Origin: Micromonospora zamorensis
GTDB taxonomy: Bacteria; Actinomycetota; Actinomycetes; Mycobacteriales; Micromonosporaceae
Reading direction: 5' to 3'
Length of the DNA stretch: 64,000 bases
Assembly (NCBI RefSeq): GCF_900090275.1
Contig: NZ_LT607755.1
Location: 5,952,001 to 6,016,000, forward strand
Positions 31,312-40,270 of the stretch are shown here, piece by piece; the stretch's first letter is position 1; every line of letters starts with the position of its first letter. The notes below the pieces were generated by a model. The model saw only the letters and a program-made list of their open reading frames with translations, ran no database searches and was not told the origin of the DNA. The translations under genes were made by a program, and so were the position numbers.

Positions 31312-33903
31312 ATGGAGCTGCTGGAGCGCACGGACGCGCTCGCCACCCTGGACCGGCTGCTGGCCTCCCCCGGTGGCGCGATCGCGCTCGTCGCGGGCGA
31401 GGCAGGAGCCGGGAAGTCCACAGTGGTTGGTGCGTTCGCGGCGACGGCAGGGGCCAGGGTGCTCTGGGGCAGCTGCGACCCCCTGCTGACCCCACGGGCG
31501 CTCGGCCCGGTGCACGACATCGCCCGGCAGGTCGGCGGCGTACTCGCGGAACGACTGAGCGCACTGCACACGGCGACGGAGGCCGAAGGGCGCGGCGCCG
31601 TGTTCGACGCGCTTCTCGGCGAGCTGACCAACCCCCGGCCCGGACACCGGACGGTGATGGTGGTGGAGGACGCGCACTGGGCGGACGGTGCCACCCTGGA
31701 CCTCATCGCGTACCTGGGGCGGCGGCTGACCCGCCACCCGGCGCTGCTCGTGCTCACCCTGCGCGATGACGAGGTGGGGGCTGACCATCCCCTGCACGCC
31801 GTGCTCGCAGGGCTGCCCCGGCCACTGGTCCGCCGGTTGCCGCTGCCGGCCCTGTCCACCGATGCCGTCGCGCGGCTGGCCCGCCGCGCTGGCCGCGACC
31901 CTGACGGGTTGTACCAGGCCACCGGCGGCAACCCGCTGCTGGTCACCGAGGTGCTGGCCGCCACCGGCGCCGGTGTGCCGCCGACCGTACGCGATCTGGT
32001 GTTGGCCCGGCTGGCCGCGTTGTCGCCGCCGGCCCGGGAGGTCGCCGCCCTGGTCTCGGTGGTCCCGTCCCGGGCCGAGCCGTACCTGCTCGACGGTCAT
32101 CCACCGGCTGCCGTGCAGGAGTGCCTGGATCGGGGGGTGCTGGTGCCGGCGGGCAATGCGGTGGCGTTCCGGCACGAGTTGCTGGGTCGGGGGGTACGCG
32201 AGTCACTGTCCCCGGTGCACCGGGTCGCGCTGCACGCGGCCGTACTGGCCCGGCTCACGCCCCGGCCGGACGTGGACGCCGCCCGGTTGGTGCACCACGC
32301 CCACCACGCCGACGATCCGGCGGCCGTGCTGCACTGGGCACCCGTAGCGGCCCAACGGGCCAGCCGGGCGGGCGCGCACCGGCAGGCAGCGGACCACTAC
32401 ACCGTCGCACTCCCACACGCCGCAGGCCTGCCGGCACCGCGCCGGGCCGAGTTGCTCGAGGCGTACGCGACTGCCGCGTACCTTGCCGGGCTGGCCGCGC
32501 AGGCGCTGGACGCCCGGCAGGCCGCGCTCGCCCTGCGGGAGGCCGAGGGCGATCCGCTGCGGATCGGCGAGAACCTGCGCTGGGTGTCCCGGCTGTGCTG
32601 GTGGACCGGGGACAGCACTGCGGCCCGGACGACGGGTACCCGGGCGGTTCAGGTGCTGGAGTCCGCGCCGCCCGGCAGGCAGTTGGCGATGGCCTACAGC
32701 AACATGTCGCAGCTGCTCATGCTCGCCGACGACAACGGCCGAGCCATCGACTGGGGTGACCGGGCCCGGGAGCTGGCCCGGCGGCTCGGCGACGTGGAGA
32801 CCGAGGCGCACGCCCTGGTCAACGTCGGTTCGGCCCGCCTCCAGAGCGGTGATGTCGCCGGCATCATCGAGCTGGAACGTGGGCACACCCTGGCCGTCGC
32901 CCACCATCTCGACGACCACGCGGCCCGGGCACTGGTCAACCTGGCCACCATGTCGGTGGAGTGGCACCGGATCGGGCGGGCCGCCGAGGCCCTGGACCGG
33001 GCGTTGCGCTTCACCGAGACCCGGGACCTCGACGGGTACGCCCGGCACCTGCTCGGACACCGGTCCCGACTGCGGCTGACGACCGGCGACTGGGCAGGTG
33101 CCCGCGCCGACGCCGAACGGGCGTTGACCGGCACCGTGCAGCCCGGCGGGAGCCTGGTTCCGGCCCTGGTCGCACTGGGCCGGCTCCATGCACGCAGGGG
33201 CGAGCCGAGCACCGAGGACCATCTGGACAGGGCGGCGCGCTGGGCGACGCAGAGCCGGGAACTCCAGTTCGTCGTGCCGGTCGCCGCGGCCCTGGCCGAA
33301 CGACACTGGCTGGCCGGCGAGCCGGAACGGGCGGTCCCCGAGCTGCGCCGTGCCCACCGGCTGGCTCTCGACGCGGGCCAACCCTGGTACGCCGGCGAGC
33401 TGGCGTACTGGCTGTGGCGGGTCGGCGAGCCGCTCGGGGACACCGACGCGCTGGCGTCGCCGTACCGGCGGCTCATCGAGGGTGACTGGGCTGGCGCGGC
33501 CGAGGAGTGGCACCAGCTCGGCTGCCCGTTCCCCCGGGCCGAGACGCTGGCCTGCGGCGACGACCCGGCGGCCGCTGAGGCGCTGCGGATCCTGGACGGG
33601 CTGGGCGCGGTCGCCGTGGCCCGCCGGATCCGGGCTGAGCTGCGCGGCCGCGGGATGGCCCGGGTGCCGAGAGGGCCGCGCCCGAGGACGGCCGGGGACC
33701 CGGCGGGCCTGACCGCCCGGCAGCGGGAGGTGCTGGCGCTGCTCGCCGAGGGGCTCAGCAACGCCGAGATCGCGGCCCGGCTGTCGCTCTCCGTTCGGAC
33801 CGTCGGCCACCACGTGTCGGCGGTGCTGGACAAGCTCGCGGTGCCCAGCCGGGGCCAGGCTGCCGCGACGGCCCGCCGGCAGGGCCTGGCGCCCCCAACA
33901 TAG
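31312..33903 (+). CDS. LAL-type regulator: ATPase plus C-terminal LuxR HTH
   Basis: The 863-residue protein has an N-terminal ATPase (about 1-330), with Walker A GEAGAGKSTVVGA and Walker B VMVVEDAHWADGATLD. A long helical middle region (about 340-780) has TPR-like repeats. The C-terminal LuxR HTH is LTARQREVLALLAEGLSNAE, then IAARLSLSVRTVGHHVSAVL. LAL regulators are large activators, often of secondary metabolism or sugar use. The next gene in the same direction, a methyltransferase, starts 76 bp after the stop and may be a target. The inducer is unknown. Confidence 0.93.
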   Translation: MELLERTDALATLDRLLASPGGAIALVAGEAGAGKSTVVGAFAATAGARVLWGSCDPLLTPRALGPVHDIARQVGGVLAERLSALHTATEAEGRGAVFDALLGELTNPRPGHRTVMVVEDAHWADGATLDLIAYLGRRLTRHPALLVLTLRDDEVGADHPLHAVLAGLPRPLVRRLPLPALSTDAVARLARRAGRDPDGLYQATGGNPLLVTEVLAATGAGVPPTVRDLVLARLAALSPPAREVAALVSVVPSRAEPYLLDGHPPAAVQECLDRGVLVPAGNAVAFRHELLGRGVRESLSPVHRVALHAAVLARLTPRPDVDAARLVHHAHHADDPAAVLHWAPVAAQRASRAGAHRQAADHYTVALPHAAGLPAPRRAELLEAYATAAYLAGLAAQALDARQAALALREAEGDPLRIGENLRWVSRLCWWTGDSTAARTTGTRAVQVLESAPPGRQLAMAYSNMSQLLMLADDNGRAIDWGDRARELARRLGDVETEAHALVNVGSARLQSGDVAGIIELERGHTLAVAHHLDDHAARALVNLATMSVEWHRIGRAAEALDRALRFTETRDLDGYARHLLGHRSRLRLTTGDWAGARADAERALTGTVQPGGSLVPALVALGRLHARRGEPSTEDHLDRAARWATQSRELQFVVPVAAALAERHWLAGEPERAVPELRRAHRLALDAGQPWYAGELAYWLWRVGEPLGDTDALASPYRRLIEGDWAGAAEEWHQLGCPFPRAETLACGDDPAAAEALRILDGLGAVAVARRIRAELRGRGMARVPRGPRPRTAGDPAGLTARQREVLALLAEGLSNAEIAARLSLSVRTVGHHVSAVLDKLAVPSRGQAAATARRQGLAPPT

Positions 33904-33979
33904 GTGTTTCTACCGATCCCTCGCAGTGCCACTCCGCCTACGGTCGGTGACACACCGAACCGTCCGAGGGGGACCATCG

Positions 33980-34804
33980 ATGACCACCGCAATCGATCTC
34001 AACGCCGTCAAGGCACGCCAGCAGGTGACCTGGGCCAGCGGCGACTACTGCGCTGTCGCCGCCCTCATCCACCCGATCTCCGAGTTGCTGGTGACGGAGG
34101 CCGACCTGTCGGCCGGTGCCCGGGTGCTGGACGTGGCGACCGGCACCGGCAACGCCGCCATCGCCGCCGCGCGCTGCGGCTGCGTCGTGACCGGCGTCGA
34201 CTACGTACCCGAACTGCTGGAACGGGGCCACGCCCGCGCCGCTGCGGAACGACTCCCGGTCACGTTCGTGACCGGGGACGCGGAGCGCTTGGCGTACGCC
34301 GATGGGTCCTTCGACGCGGTGCTCTCCGTCGTCGGCGTGATGTTCGCGCCCAACCAGGAACAGGCGGCAGCCGAGCTGGTCCGGGTCTGCCGGCCCGGCG
34401 GCACGGTGGCGCTGGCGTCGTGGACGCCGCAGGGATTCATCGGCGACCTGTTCCGCACGGTGGGGCGGCATGTGCCGCCGCCGGCAGGGCTGCGCCCACC
34501 GGTGCAGTGGGGCGACGAGGGCCGGGTCCGCGAGCTGCTCGGCGGGGCCGTGGGTGAACTGCGGGCGGTACGCCGGGAGTACGTCTTCCGCTTCGGCACC
34601 CCGGAGGAGTTCGCCGACTTCTTCCGGGCCAACTACGGGCCGACGCTGAAGGCGTTCGAGGCGCTGCCCGAGGAGCAACGATCGAATCTGCACGCCGATC
34701 TGGTGGAACTGGCCCGTACCCACAACCGCGCCACCGACGCCACGCTACGGATCCCGGCCGAGTACCTGGAGGTCGTGGCACGGCGGACCGCCGACCCGCT
34801 CTGA
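33980..34804 (+). CDS. Class I SAM-dependent methyltransferase
   Basis: The 274-residue protein starts at ATG 33980 behind GAGGGGGA. The SAM-binding motif I is VLDVATGTGNAAIAAA, motif II VTGVDYVPELLERG, and motif III follows at FVTGDAERLAYADGSFDAVL. The C-terminal half (PEEFADFFRANYGPTLKAFE) should hold the acceptor site. The closest general group is the ubiquinone/menaquinone-type Methyltransf_11/25. The substrate cannot be told. It lies in the same direction as the LAL gene, with its own ribosome-binding site, and may be coregulated. Confidence 0.88.
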   Translation: MTTAIDLNAVKARQQVTWASGDYCAVAALIHPISELLVTEADLSAGARVLDVATGTGNAAIAAARCGCVVTGVDYVPELLERGHARAAAERLPVTFVTGDAERLAYADGSFDAVLSVVGVMFAPNQEQAAAELVRVCRPGGTVALASWTPQGFIGDLFRTVGRHVPPPAGLRPPVQWGDEGRVRELLGGAVGELRAVRREYVFRFGTPEEFADFFRANYGPTLKAFEALPEEQRSNLHADLVELARTHNRATDATLRIPAEYLEVVARRTADPL

Positions 34805-34854
34805 CGCCTGACATGTCCGACGGGGGCGGCTGCCGGTGTGGCCGCCTCCGCCGG

Positions 34855-35328
34855 TCAGTCCTGTCGTTCGGTGCGCTCGATCTCGGCGAACGCGGCGGCC
34901 AGGTAGTCGTCCAACGGCACGCCGGTCGCCGCCAGCAGATCGGCCACCAACAGCGGGGCATGCCGGGCCAGGGCGGACGCGTCCGGGGATGACTCGTCGC
35001 CCTCGGGGTCATACACCCCCAGAGCGCCGGCCAGCAGGACGAGCACCACGTGCGGGTCGACGTCCGAACGCCACCGTGCCGCACCCTGCACGCAGCGGGT
35101 CAACACCTGGCGGATGTCGTCGCCGGTCAGCCCGTCCGGGTGGCTCTCCTCCAGCAGCAACCGGACCACCGCGCCGAGCACCAGCCCGGAACGCTCGTCG
35201 GCGGCGAGCTTGCCGACCACCTCGTCGTACGCCTGACCGTCGCGTGCCTGGGCTGCGGCGACGGCCGCGGTGGCGGTCACCGCGATGGCGCGGGCGGTAG
35301 CGGGCAGATGTCGCCAGGTGCCGGTCAT
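34855..35328 (-). CDS. Hypothetical helical protein
   Basis: The 157-residue protein starts at ATG 35328. It is predicted to be largely helical (HLPATARAIAVTATAAVAAA, VLGAVVRLLLEESHPDGLTG) and has a possible TetR C-terminal-like ligand fold (DDIRQVLTRCVQGAARWRSD). No HTH or membrane span is seen. I do not recognise a function. It converges with the methyltransferase gene and is divergent from the MFS gene. Confidence 0.6.
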   Translation of the reverse strand: MTGTWRHLPATARAIAVTATAAVAAAQARDGQAYDEVVGKLAADERSGLVLGAVVRLLLEESHPDGLTGDDIRQVLTRCVQGAARWRSDVDPHVVLVLLAGALGVYDPEGDESSPDASALARHAPLLVADLLAATGVPLDDYLAAAFAEIERTERQD

Positions 35329-35472
35329 CGGGTCAGCATCGCAGACCCGGCGGACACCGCCGGACCGGCGAGAGGGTCAGGCGGATCATCGTGGGATCGG
35401 TCACTCGTCGACCTCGACGACGGCGCGGCACGGCCGAAAACGAGTCGCGTGGTGTCACACCCGACCAACAGA

Positions 35473-36765
35473 ATGCCGGACATGCTGCGCCGCGCTCTGC
35501 CCCGCCGTTCGGAAGCTCGCCGGATCCTTCTCGGCACCCTGCTGTCGGCGATCGGGCGCGGCTTGACCCTGCCGTTCCTGTTCATCTACCTGACCGACGT
35601 ACGCGGGCTCACCGACACCCGCGCCGGGCTCGTGATCGGCTGGTACGGCGCCGTCACCCTGGCCCTGTCACCGCTGGGCGGGACGCTGATCGACCGGTTC
35701 GGCGCACGCCGGGTGGTGGTGCCCTGTCTGCTGATCGAGGCGGTCGGCACCGGCTCGCTCGCGCTGGTCAACTCCACCGGGTCGGCGCTGCTGGTGATGA
35801 CGGTGATCGCCGTCGGCAGCTCGGCGATCTGGTCCGGGCAGAACACGATCCTCGCGTCGCTGACCGACGACGATGAGCGGCAACGCGTCTTCGGGCTGAA
35901 CTTCGCCCTGCTCAACCTGGGCATCGGCATCGGTGGCATGACCTCCGGCGCGATCGTCGACACCGGCCGGCTCGCCACCTTCCAGGTGATCTACCTGCTG
36001 GACGCGGTGACCTACCTGCTGCCGGCCCTGATCCTGCTCACCCTGCCCGGCGTGGGCCACCGACTCGGCAACCGTCGGGGCGTCGACGAGCCGTCGGCCG
36101 GCGGCTACCTGACCGTGCTCCGGGACCGCCCGTTCCGGCGGCTGGTGATCTTCGGGTTGATCCTCACCACCTGCGGCTACGCACAGGTCGAGGTGGGCTT
36201 CGCCGCGTACGCGGTGCGGGTCGTCGAGGTGAACCCCCGGGTGGTGGCGTGGGCGCTCGCGGCAAACACCGTGATGATCGTGCTCGCGCAACTGCTGGTG
36301 ATCCGCCGGATCGAGGGGCGTAGTCGCACCCGGGCACTGGCGGTGGTGGGTGCGGTGTTCGCCGCAGCCTGGTTGGTCCTCGGCGCGGGCGGCCTGGTCA
36401 GCGGTGAAAGCGCCCTGTTCGCCGCCCTGTGCGTGGTGGCCTGCTCGGCGATCTTCGGCTTCGGCGAGACGATGCTCTCGCCGGTGATGCCCGCGCTGAC
36501 CAACGCACTGGCCACCGACGAGCTACGCGGCCGATACAACGCCATGAGTTCGATGATCTTCGGGGTCAGCGGTGTGATCGGTCCGGTGACCGCCGGCCCG
36601 CTCATTGGCGCTGCCAACGGCATGGTCTGGGTAGCGACTGTGGTCGGCGGCTGCCTGGTCGCCTCGCTGGTCGCGCTGTCCCTGCGCCGCCTGCTCAGCA
36701 CCGAGCAGGACGGCCTCGCAACCACCGCCCCGGCATCGCCCGCCCCCACGCCCGCCACCGCCTGA
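35473..36765 (+). CDS. MFS transporter
   Basis: The 430-residue protein has about 12 membrane spans. Motif A appears as GGTLIDRFGARRVVV between spans 2 and 3. The central cytoplasmic loop (residues about 195-215) joins the two halves. An Ala/Pro-rich tail ends it. It resembles the multidrug or H+ antiporter subgroup of small-molecule exporters (MdtH-like). No regulator is adjacent. The start could also be ATG 35482. The substrate is unknown. Confidence 0.88.
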   Translation: MPDMLRRALPRRSEARRILLGTLLSAIGRGLTLPFLFIYLTDVRGLTDTRAGLVIGWYGAVTLALSPLGGTLIDRFGARRVVVPCLLIEAVGTGSLALVNSTGSALLVMTVIAVGSSAIWSGQNTILASLTDDDERQRVFGLNFALLNLGIGIGGMTSGAIVDTGRLATFQVIYLLDAVTYLLPALILLTLPGVGHRLGNRRGVDEPSAGGYLTVLRDRPFRRLVIFGLILTTCGYAQVEVGFAAYAVRVVEVNPRVVAWALAANTVMIVLAQLLVIRRIEGRSRTRALAVVGAVFAAAWLVLGAGGLVSGESALFAALCVVACSAIFGFGETMLSPVMPALTNALATDELRGRYNAMSSMIFGVSGVIGPVTAGPLIGAANGMVWVATVVGGCLVASLVALSLRRLLSTEQDGLATTAPASPAPTPATA

Positions 36766-36853
36766 CGACCTCCGAGGCCCCTCCCCCGCGCCACCCCACG
36801 CCCTGGGCGCTGCATCCCGCACCCCGCGCTGCGCCCGCACCCGGCGCGCTGCG

Positions 36854-36916
36854 CCCGCACCCCGCACCCCGCACCCCGCACCCCGCACCCCGCACCCCGC
36901 ACCCCGCACCCCGCAC
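36854..36916. repeat. Nine perfect tandem copies of CCCGCAC
   Basis: The 7-bp unit repeats nine times over 63 bp, immediately before copy B of the 78-bp palindrome. Degenerate GCGCCCGCACC segments lie upstream (36820-36853). This is a microsatellite likely to vary in length between strains. Confidence 0.9.
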
Positions 36917-36917
36917 C

Positions 36918-36995
36918 AAGATCCGAGCAACTTCCCGGATGTTGCTGCCTCCGGCGCGCAGGAAACAGCAGCATCCCTGATGTTGCGCGGATCTT
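36918..36995. repeat. 78-bp palindromic element, copy B (inverted relative to copy A)
   Basis: The ends are AAGATCC (36918) and GGATCTT (36995). The reverse complement aligns with copy A with identical length; most differences lie in the central loop and stem tips. It separates a 7-bp tandem array on the left from a G-rich array on the right. Confidence 0.85.
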
Positions 36996-37011
36996 CCTCG
37001 TTGATCTCGCC

Positions 37012-37182
37012 GCGCGGGCGCGGCAGGCGCGGGCGGGCGCGGGTGGGCGCGGGCGGGCGCGGCAGGCGCGGGCGGGCGCGGCAGGCGCGGGCGGGCGCGG
37101 GTGGGCGCGGGCGGGCGCGGGTGGGCGCGGGCGGGCGCGGCAGGCGCGGGCGGGCGCGGCAGGCGCGGGTGGGCGCGGCAGA
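37012..37182. repeat. G-rich degenerate array of 9-10 bp units
   Basis: About 170 bp are made of two interspersed units, GCGGGYGGGC (10 bp) and GCGGCAGGC (9 bp). The plus strand carries many GGG runs separated by 1-5 nt, enough for G-quadruplex folding. No protein frame is meaningful here. The array is downstream of both flanking genes. Confidence 0.8.
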
Positions 37183-37197
37183 CGGGGGATGGAACGG

Positions 37198-37231
37198 GTC
37201 GGGCCCCGGAGCGGATGCTCCGGGGCCCGAC
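37198..37231 (-). terminator. Terminator after the 5'-nucleotidase gene
   Basis: A perfect 15-bp GC-rich stem (37198-37212 with 37217-37231) and 4-nt loop lie 19 nt beyond the stop codon on the minus strand. Confidence 0.85.
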
Positions 37232-37249
37232 GTGGCGCGGGGTCGGCCG

Positions 37250-38977
37250 TCAGGCGGCGGGGACCTCGGCGGTGGTGCGGATCCGGTCCAGCGTCGGCGC
37301 GGAGACCGGCGACTGGGCGGTCAGGTACGCCACGAAGGCGTCCAGGTCGATCTGGCCGGTGACCAGGTTGGTCCCGCCGGTGAGGACGCTGAACCCGTCA
37401 CCACCGCCGGCCAGGAAGTTGTTCACCGTCACCCGGTAGGTGGCGGCGGTGTCGACGGCGGTGCCGCCGATGGTCAGGCTGCCCCGGACCACGCGGGTGC
37501 CGGCGCACGGGTCGGCGGCGGTGGCGCTGGTGCCGTTCAGGTCGACCACGTAGCGCAGGGTGGAGGAGGGGTACAACGTCCGACCGGTGACGAACTGCTG
37601 CTCCAGGACGCAGTAGAGCTGCGCTCCGGTCAGGTCCAGCGTCACCAGGTTGTTGGCGAACGGCTGCACCGTGAAGGCCTCCCCGTAGGTGACCGGTCCG
37701 GCGTCCAGGGGCGCCCGGACACCGCCCGGGTTCATGAGGGCGGCAACCGCGCCCTGCTCGTCGTCGGTGGCGGCGAGCTGCGCGTCGGCGATCACGTTGC
37801 CGATCGGCGACTCACCGCACGAGTTGGGCACCTGCGCTGAGCAGGTGCCCAGCAGGTTCTCCTGCGTCGTGGGAAGTGCGGTGGCGGTCACGCCAACCTG
37901 GCGGTCGGCGACCGGGCCGAGCACCGTCTTGTACCGGTCGATCAGCGCGGTCTGCTTCGGGTCCTTGGCGACGTCCCGGGTGACCACAACGTTGTTCGCG
38001 GCGGCGGAGATGACATCGCCGGACCGGCGGTCGATCTTGAGGTCGATGTCGGTGATCAGGCGGCCGAACGAGCTGGCGCTGGTCACCAGCTTGCCGTTGA
38101 TGTCGCAGTTGTACGCCTGGTGGGTGTGCCCACTGACCACCACGTCGATGGACGGGTCCATCCGGTTGGTGATGTCCACGATGGGGCCGGTCATGCCGAC
38201 GCAGTCGTTGATGCCACCGGTCGCCGCCTGGGCACCGCCCTCGTGCAGCAGCACGACGATCGTCTCCACGCCCTTGCGGCGCAGCTCGCGGGCGTACCGG
38301 TTGGCGGTGTCCGCCTCGTCGGCGAAGCTGAGGCCGGCGACGCCCTGCTGGCTGACGATCTGCGGGGTGCCCTCCAGGGTCATCCCGATGAAGCCGACCT
38401 TGACGCCCTGCACCTTGTGAATGGCGTACGGCGCCATCAGCGGCTTGCCGGTCGCGGTCTTGAAGGCGTTCGCGGACAGGTACTTGAAGCCGGCGCCCCG
38501 GTAGGGGGTGCCGTCGGCGCAGCCGTCGACCGGGTGGCAGCCGCCGTTCTGGATCCGCAACAGCTCGGCGGCACCCTCGTCGAACTCGTGGTTGCCGACG
38601 CTGGCGTAGTCCAGGCCGGCCATGCTCAGCGCTTCGATGGTCGGCTCATCGTGGAACGCGGCGGAGAGCAGCGGGGACGCACCGATCAGGTCACCGGCGG
38701 CGACGGTGATGGTGTTCTTCTTCTTGGCGGCGGCGCGCAGCTCGGCCAGGTGCGTCGCCAGGTATTCGACACCACCCGCGGTCTGTCCGGCGATGGTGCC
38801 GCTGGACGAGGTCGGCGGTTCGAGGTTGCCGTGGAAGTCGTTGAGGGCCAGCAGGGTGACGTCGACCGGCTTCGGCCGTGCGTCGGCTTGCTCAGGGCTG
38901 GTGGCGACCGCGCCGAACGCGGCCACCGCAAGCACGGTCAGGCCGACAGCGGCCCGACGCATCCTGGTTATGGACAT
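37250..38977 (-). CDS. Secreted bifunctional metallophosphatase/5'-nucleotidase
   Basis: The 575-residue protein starts at ATG 38977 with AAGGAGA 3 nt upstream. The signal peptide is RRAAVGLTVLAVAAFGAVAT. The calcineurin domain has LLALNDFHGNLEP, AAGDLIGASPLLS, VGNHEFDEG and VVVSGHTHQAYNC. The 5'-nucleotidase C-terminal domain (about 370-560) has ESPIGNVIADAQL, MNPGGVRAPL, YGEAFTVQPFANNLV and NNFLAGGGDGFSVL. It should remove phosphate from extracellular nucleotides. No sortase or anchor signal is present, so the enzyme is probably free outside the cell. Confidence 0.93.
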   Translation of the reverse strand: MSITRMRRAAVGLTVLAVAAFGAVATSPEQADARPKPVDVTLLALNDFHGNLEPPTSSSGTIAGQTAGGVEYLATHLAELRAAAKKKNTITVAAGDLIGASPLLSAAFHDEPTIEALSMAGLDYASVGNHEFDEGAAELLRIQNGGCHPVDGCADGTPYRGAGFKYLSANAFKTATGKPLMAPYAIHKVQGVKVGFIGMTLEGTPQIVSQQGVAGLSFADEADTANRYARELRRKGVETIVVLLHEGGAQAATGGINDCVGMTGPIVDITNRMDPSIDVVVSGHTHQAYNCDINGKLVTSASSFGRLITDIDLKIDRRSGDVISAAANNVVVTRDVAKDPKQTALIDRYKTVLGPVADRQVGVTATALPTTQENLLGTCSAQVPNSCGESPIGNVIADAQLAATDDEQGAVAALMNPGGVRAPLDAGPVTYGEAFTVQPFANNLVTLDLTGAQLYCVLEQQFVTGRTLYPSSTLRYVVDLNGTSATAADPCAGTRVVRGSLTIGGTAVDTAATYRVTVNNFLAGGGDGFSVLTGGTNLVTGQIDLDAFVAYLTAQSPVSAPTLDRIRTTAEVPAA

Positions 38978-39255
38978 GGATCTCCTTGTGAGAATCGGCG
39001 CGTGCAGTGCCCGGCCTCTGGGTCGACCGGGCCGCCGGCCAGCGCCGTCGAAAGGGTCGCGATTGGCGGCGGTTGGGGTTGGCCGCCCGCCCCGACAGCC
39101 TCTCATCCGGACGCCGCCCGGTCGACCCAGGCAGCACATCAGAGCTGCGGGTACGCCCCGTCCTCGGATCGACGGGCGTTTGGTGGGTCTGCCAGACAGT
39201 GTCGGACCCAGGGTCTAGAAAGGACGGGACGGTCAGCGCGGACGGAGGCGGCATC

Positions 39256-40053
39256 GTGAGCGGAACGACACCGGTGGTCGAGCAGGTGAGATCGGCGGAT
39301 GGCACGCCCATCGCGTTCGAACGGGCCGGGACCGGGCCTGCGCTGGTCCTCGTCGGCGGCGCGTTCAACGACCGCAACACGACCCGCGCACTAGGTGCGG
39401 CGTTGGCACCGGATTTCACCGTTTTCGGCTACGACCGCCGGGGTCGGGGCCAGAGCGGCGACACCCTGCCATACGAGATCGGCCGCGAGATCGATGATCT
39501 GGCTGCCGTGATCGCGGCGGCAGGTGGTTCCGCCGCTGTCTACGGGGTCTCTTCGGGGGCAATCCTGGCTGCCCTGGCCGCCGCGCAGGGTCTGCCGGTG
39601 ACCGGGTTGGTCCTGTTCGAGCCGCCGTTCCAGGTGGGCTCGCACGTGGGCGTCCGGAAGGACATCACCGCGCAGCTCATCGAGCTGATCGCCGCCGACG
39701 ACCGGGATGGCGCGGTGGAGACCTTCCTCAGCGTCTCGGTCGGGCTGCCCGCCGAGGCGATCACCGGGATGCGGGCGCAACCGGTGTGGGGCGCACTGAC
39801 CGCCATCGCGCACACGTTGCCGTACGACGCCATCGTGAGCGCGGGAGGGCGACTGCCGGCTGACCGGCTGGCCGCGATCACAGCTCCGACCCTCGCGGTG
39901 GACAGCACCGGCAGTCCACAGTGGTTGCGGGATGGGAGTCGGGCCGCGGCCGAGGCAGTCCCTGGCGGTCGGTCCATCAGCCTCGACGGTGGCTACCACG
40001 AGGTGCCGCCTGCGACGCTCGCTCCCGCGCTGCGCGAGTTCCTGCTCGGCTGA
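39256..40053 (+). CDS. Alpha/beta hydrolase
   Basis: The 265-residue protein starts at GTG 39256 with GGAGG 8 nt upstream. The nucleophile elbow is VYGVSSGAIL (Ser). Other elements are the oxyanion loop LVLVGGAFNDRN, YDRRGRGQS, the acid LAVDSTGSP and the base GGYHEVPP. No signal peptide is present, so it is intracellular. It could be an esterase or C-C bond hydrolase. The 3' end is followed by a degenerate repeat array. Confidence 0.88.
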   Translation: MSGTTPVVEQVRSADGTPIAFERAGTGPALVLVGGAFNDRNTTRALGAALAPDFTVFGYDRRGRGQSGDTLPYEIGREIDDLAAVIAAAGGSAAVYGVSSGAILAALAAAQGLPVTGLVLFEPPFQVGSHVGVRKDITAQLIELIAADDRDGAVETFLSVSVGLPAEAITGMRAQPVWGALTAIAHTLPYDAIVSAGGRLPADRLAAITAPTLAVDSTGSPQWLRDGSRAAAEAVPGGRSISLDGGYHEVPPATLAPALREFLLG

Positions 40054-40080
40054 CGACCACACCGGCGCACGGCCCGCCAG

Positions 40081-40270
40081 CCGGGCGCGCGCGACGCAGG
40101 GCCAACGGCCGCGCCGGCACGAGACGCAGGCGTCAGCCGCCGGGCCGGCGCGCGACGCCGGGTCAGTCGGCCGGGCCGGTGCGCGAGGCAGGGCCAACCG
40201 CCGGGCCGGTGCGCGACGCAGGGCCAACCGCCGGACCGGCGCGCGACGCAGGCGTCAACCGCCGGACCGG
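40081..40270. repeat. Degenerate ~30-bp tandem array (about six units)
   Basis: Units of the form CCGGGCCGGTGCGCGACGCA plus GGGCCAACCG follow each other from 40081. Units at 40171-40200 and 40201-40230 differ by one base. The array overlaps the last codons of the convergent GGCT-like gene, so its C-terminus may be length-variable. Confidence 0.8.
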
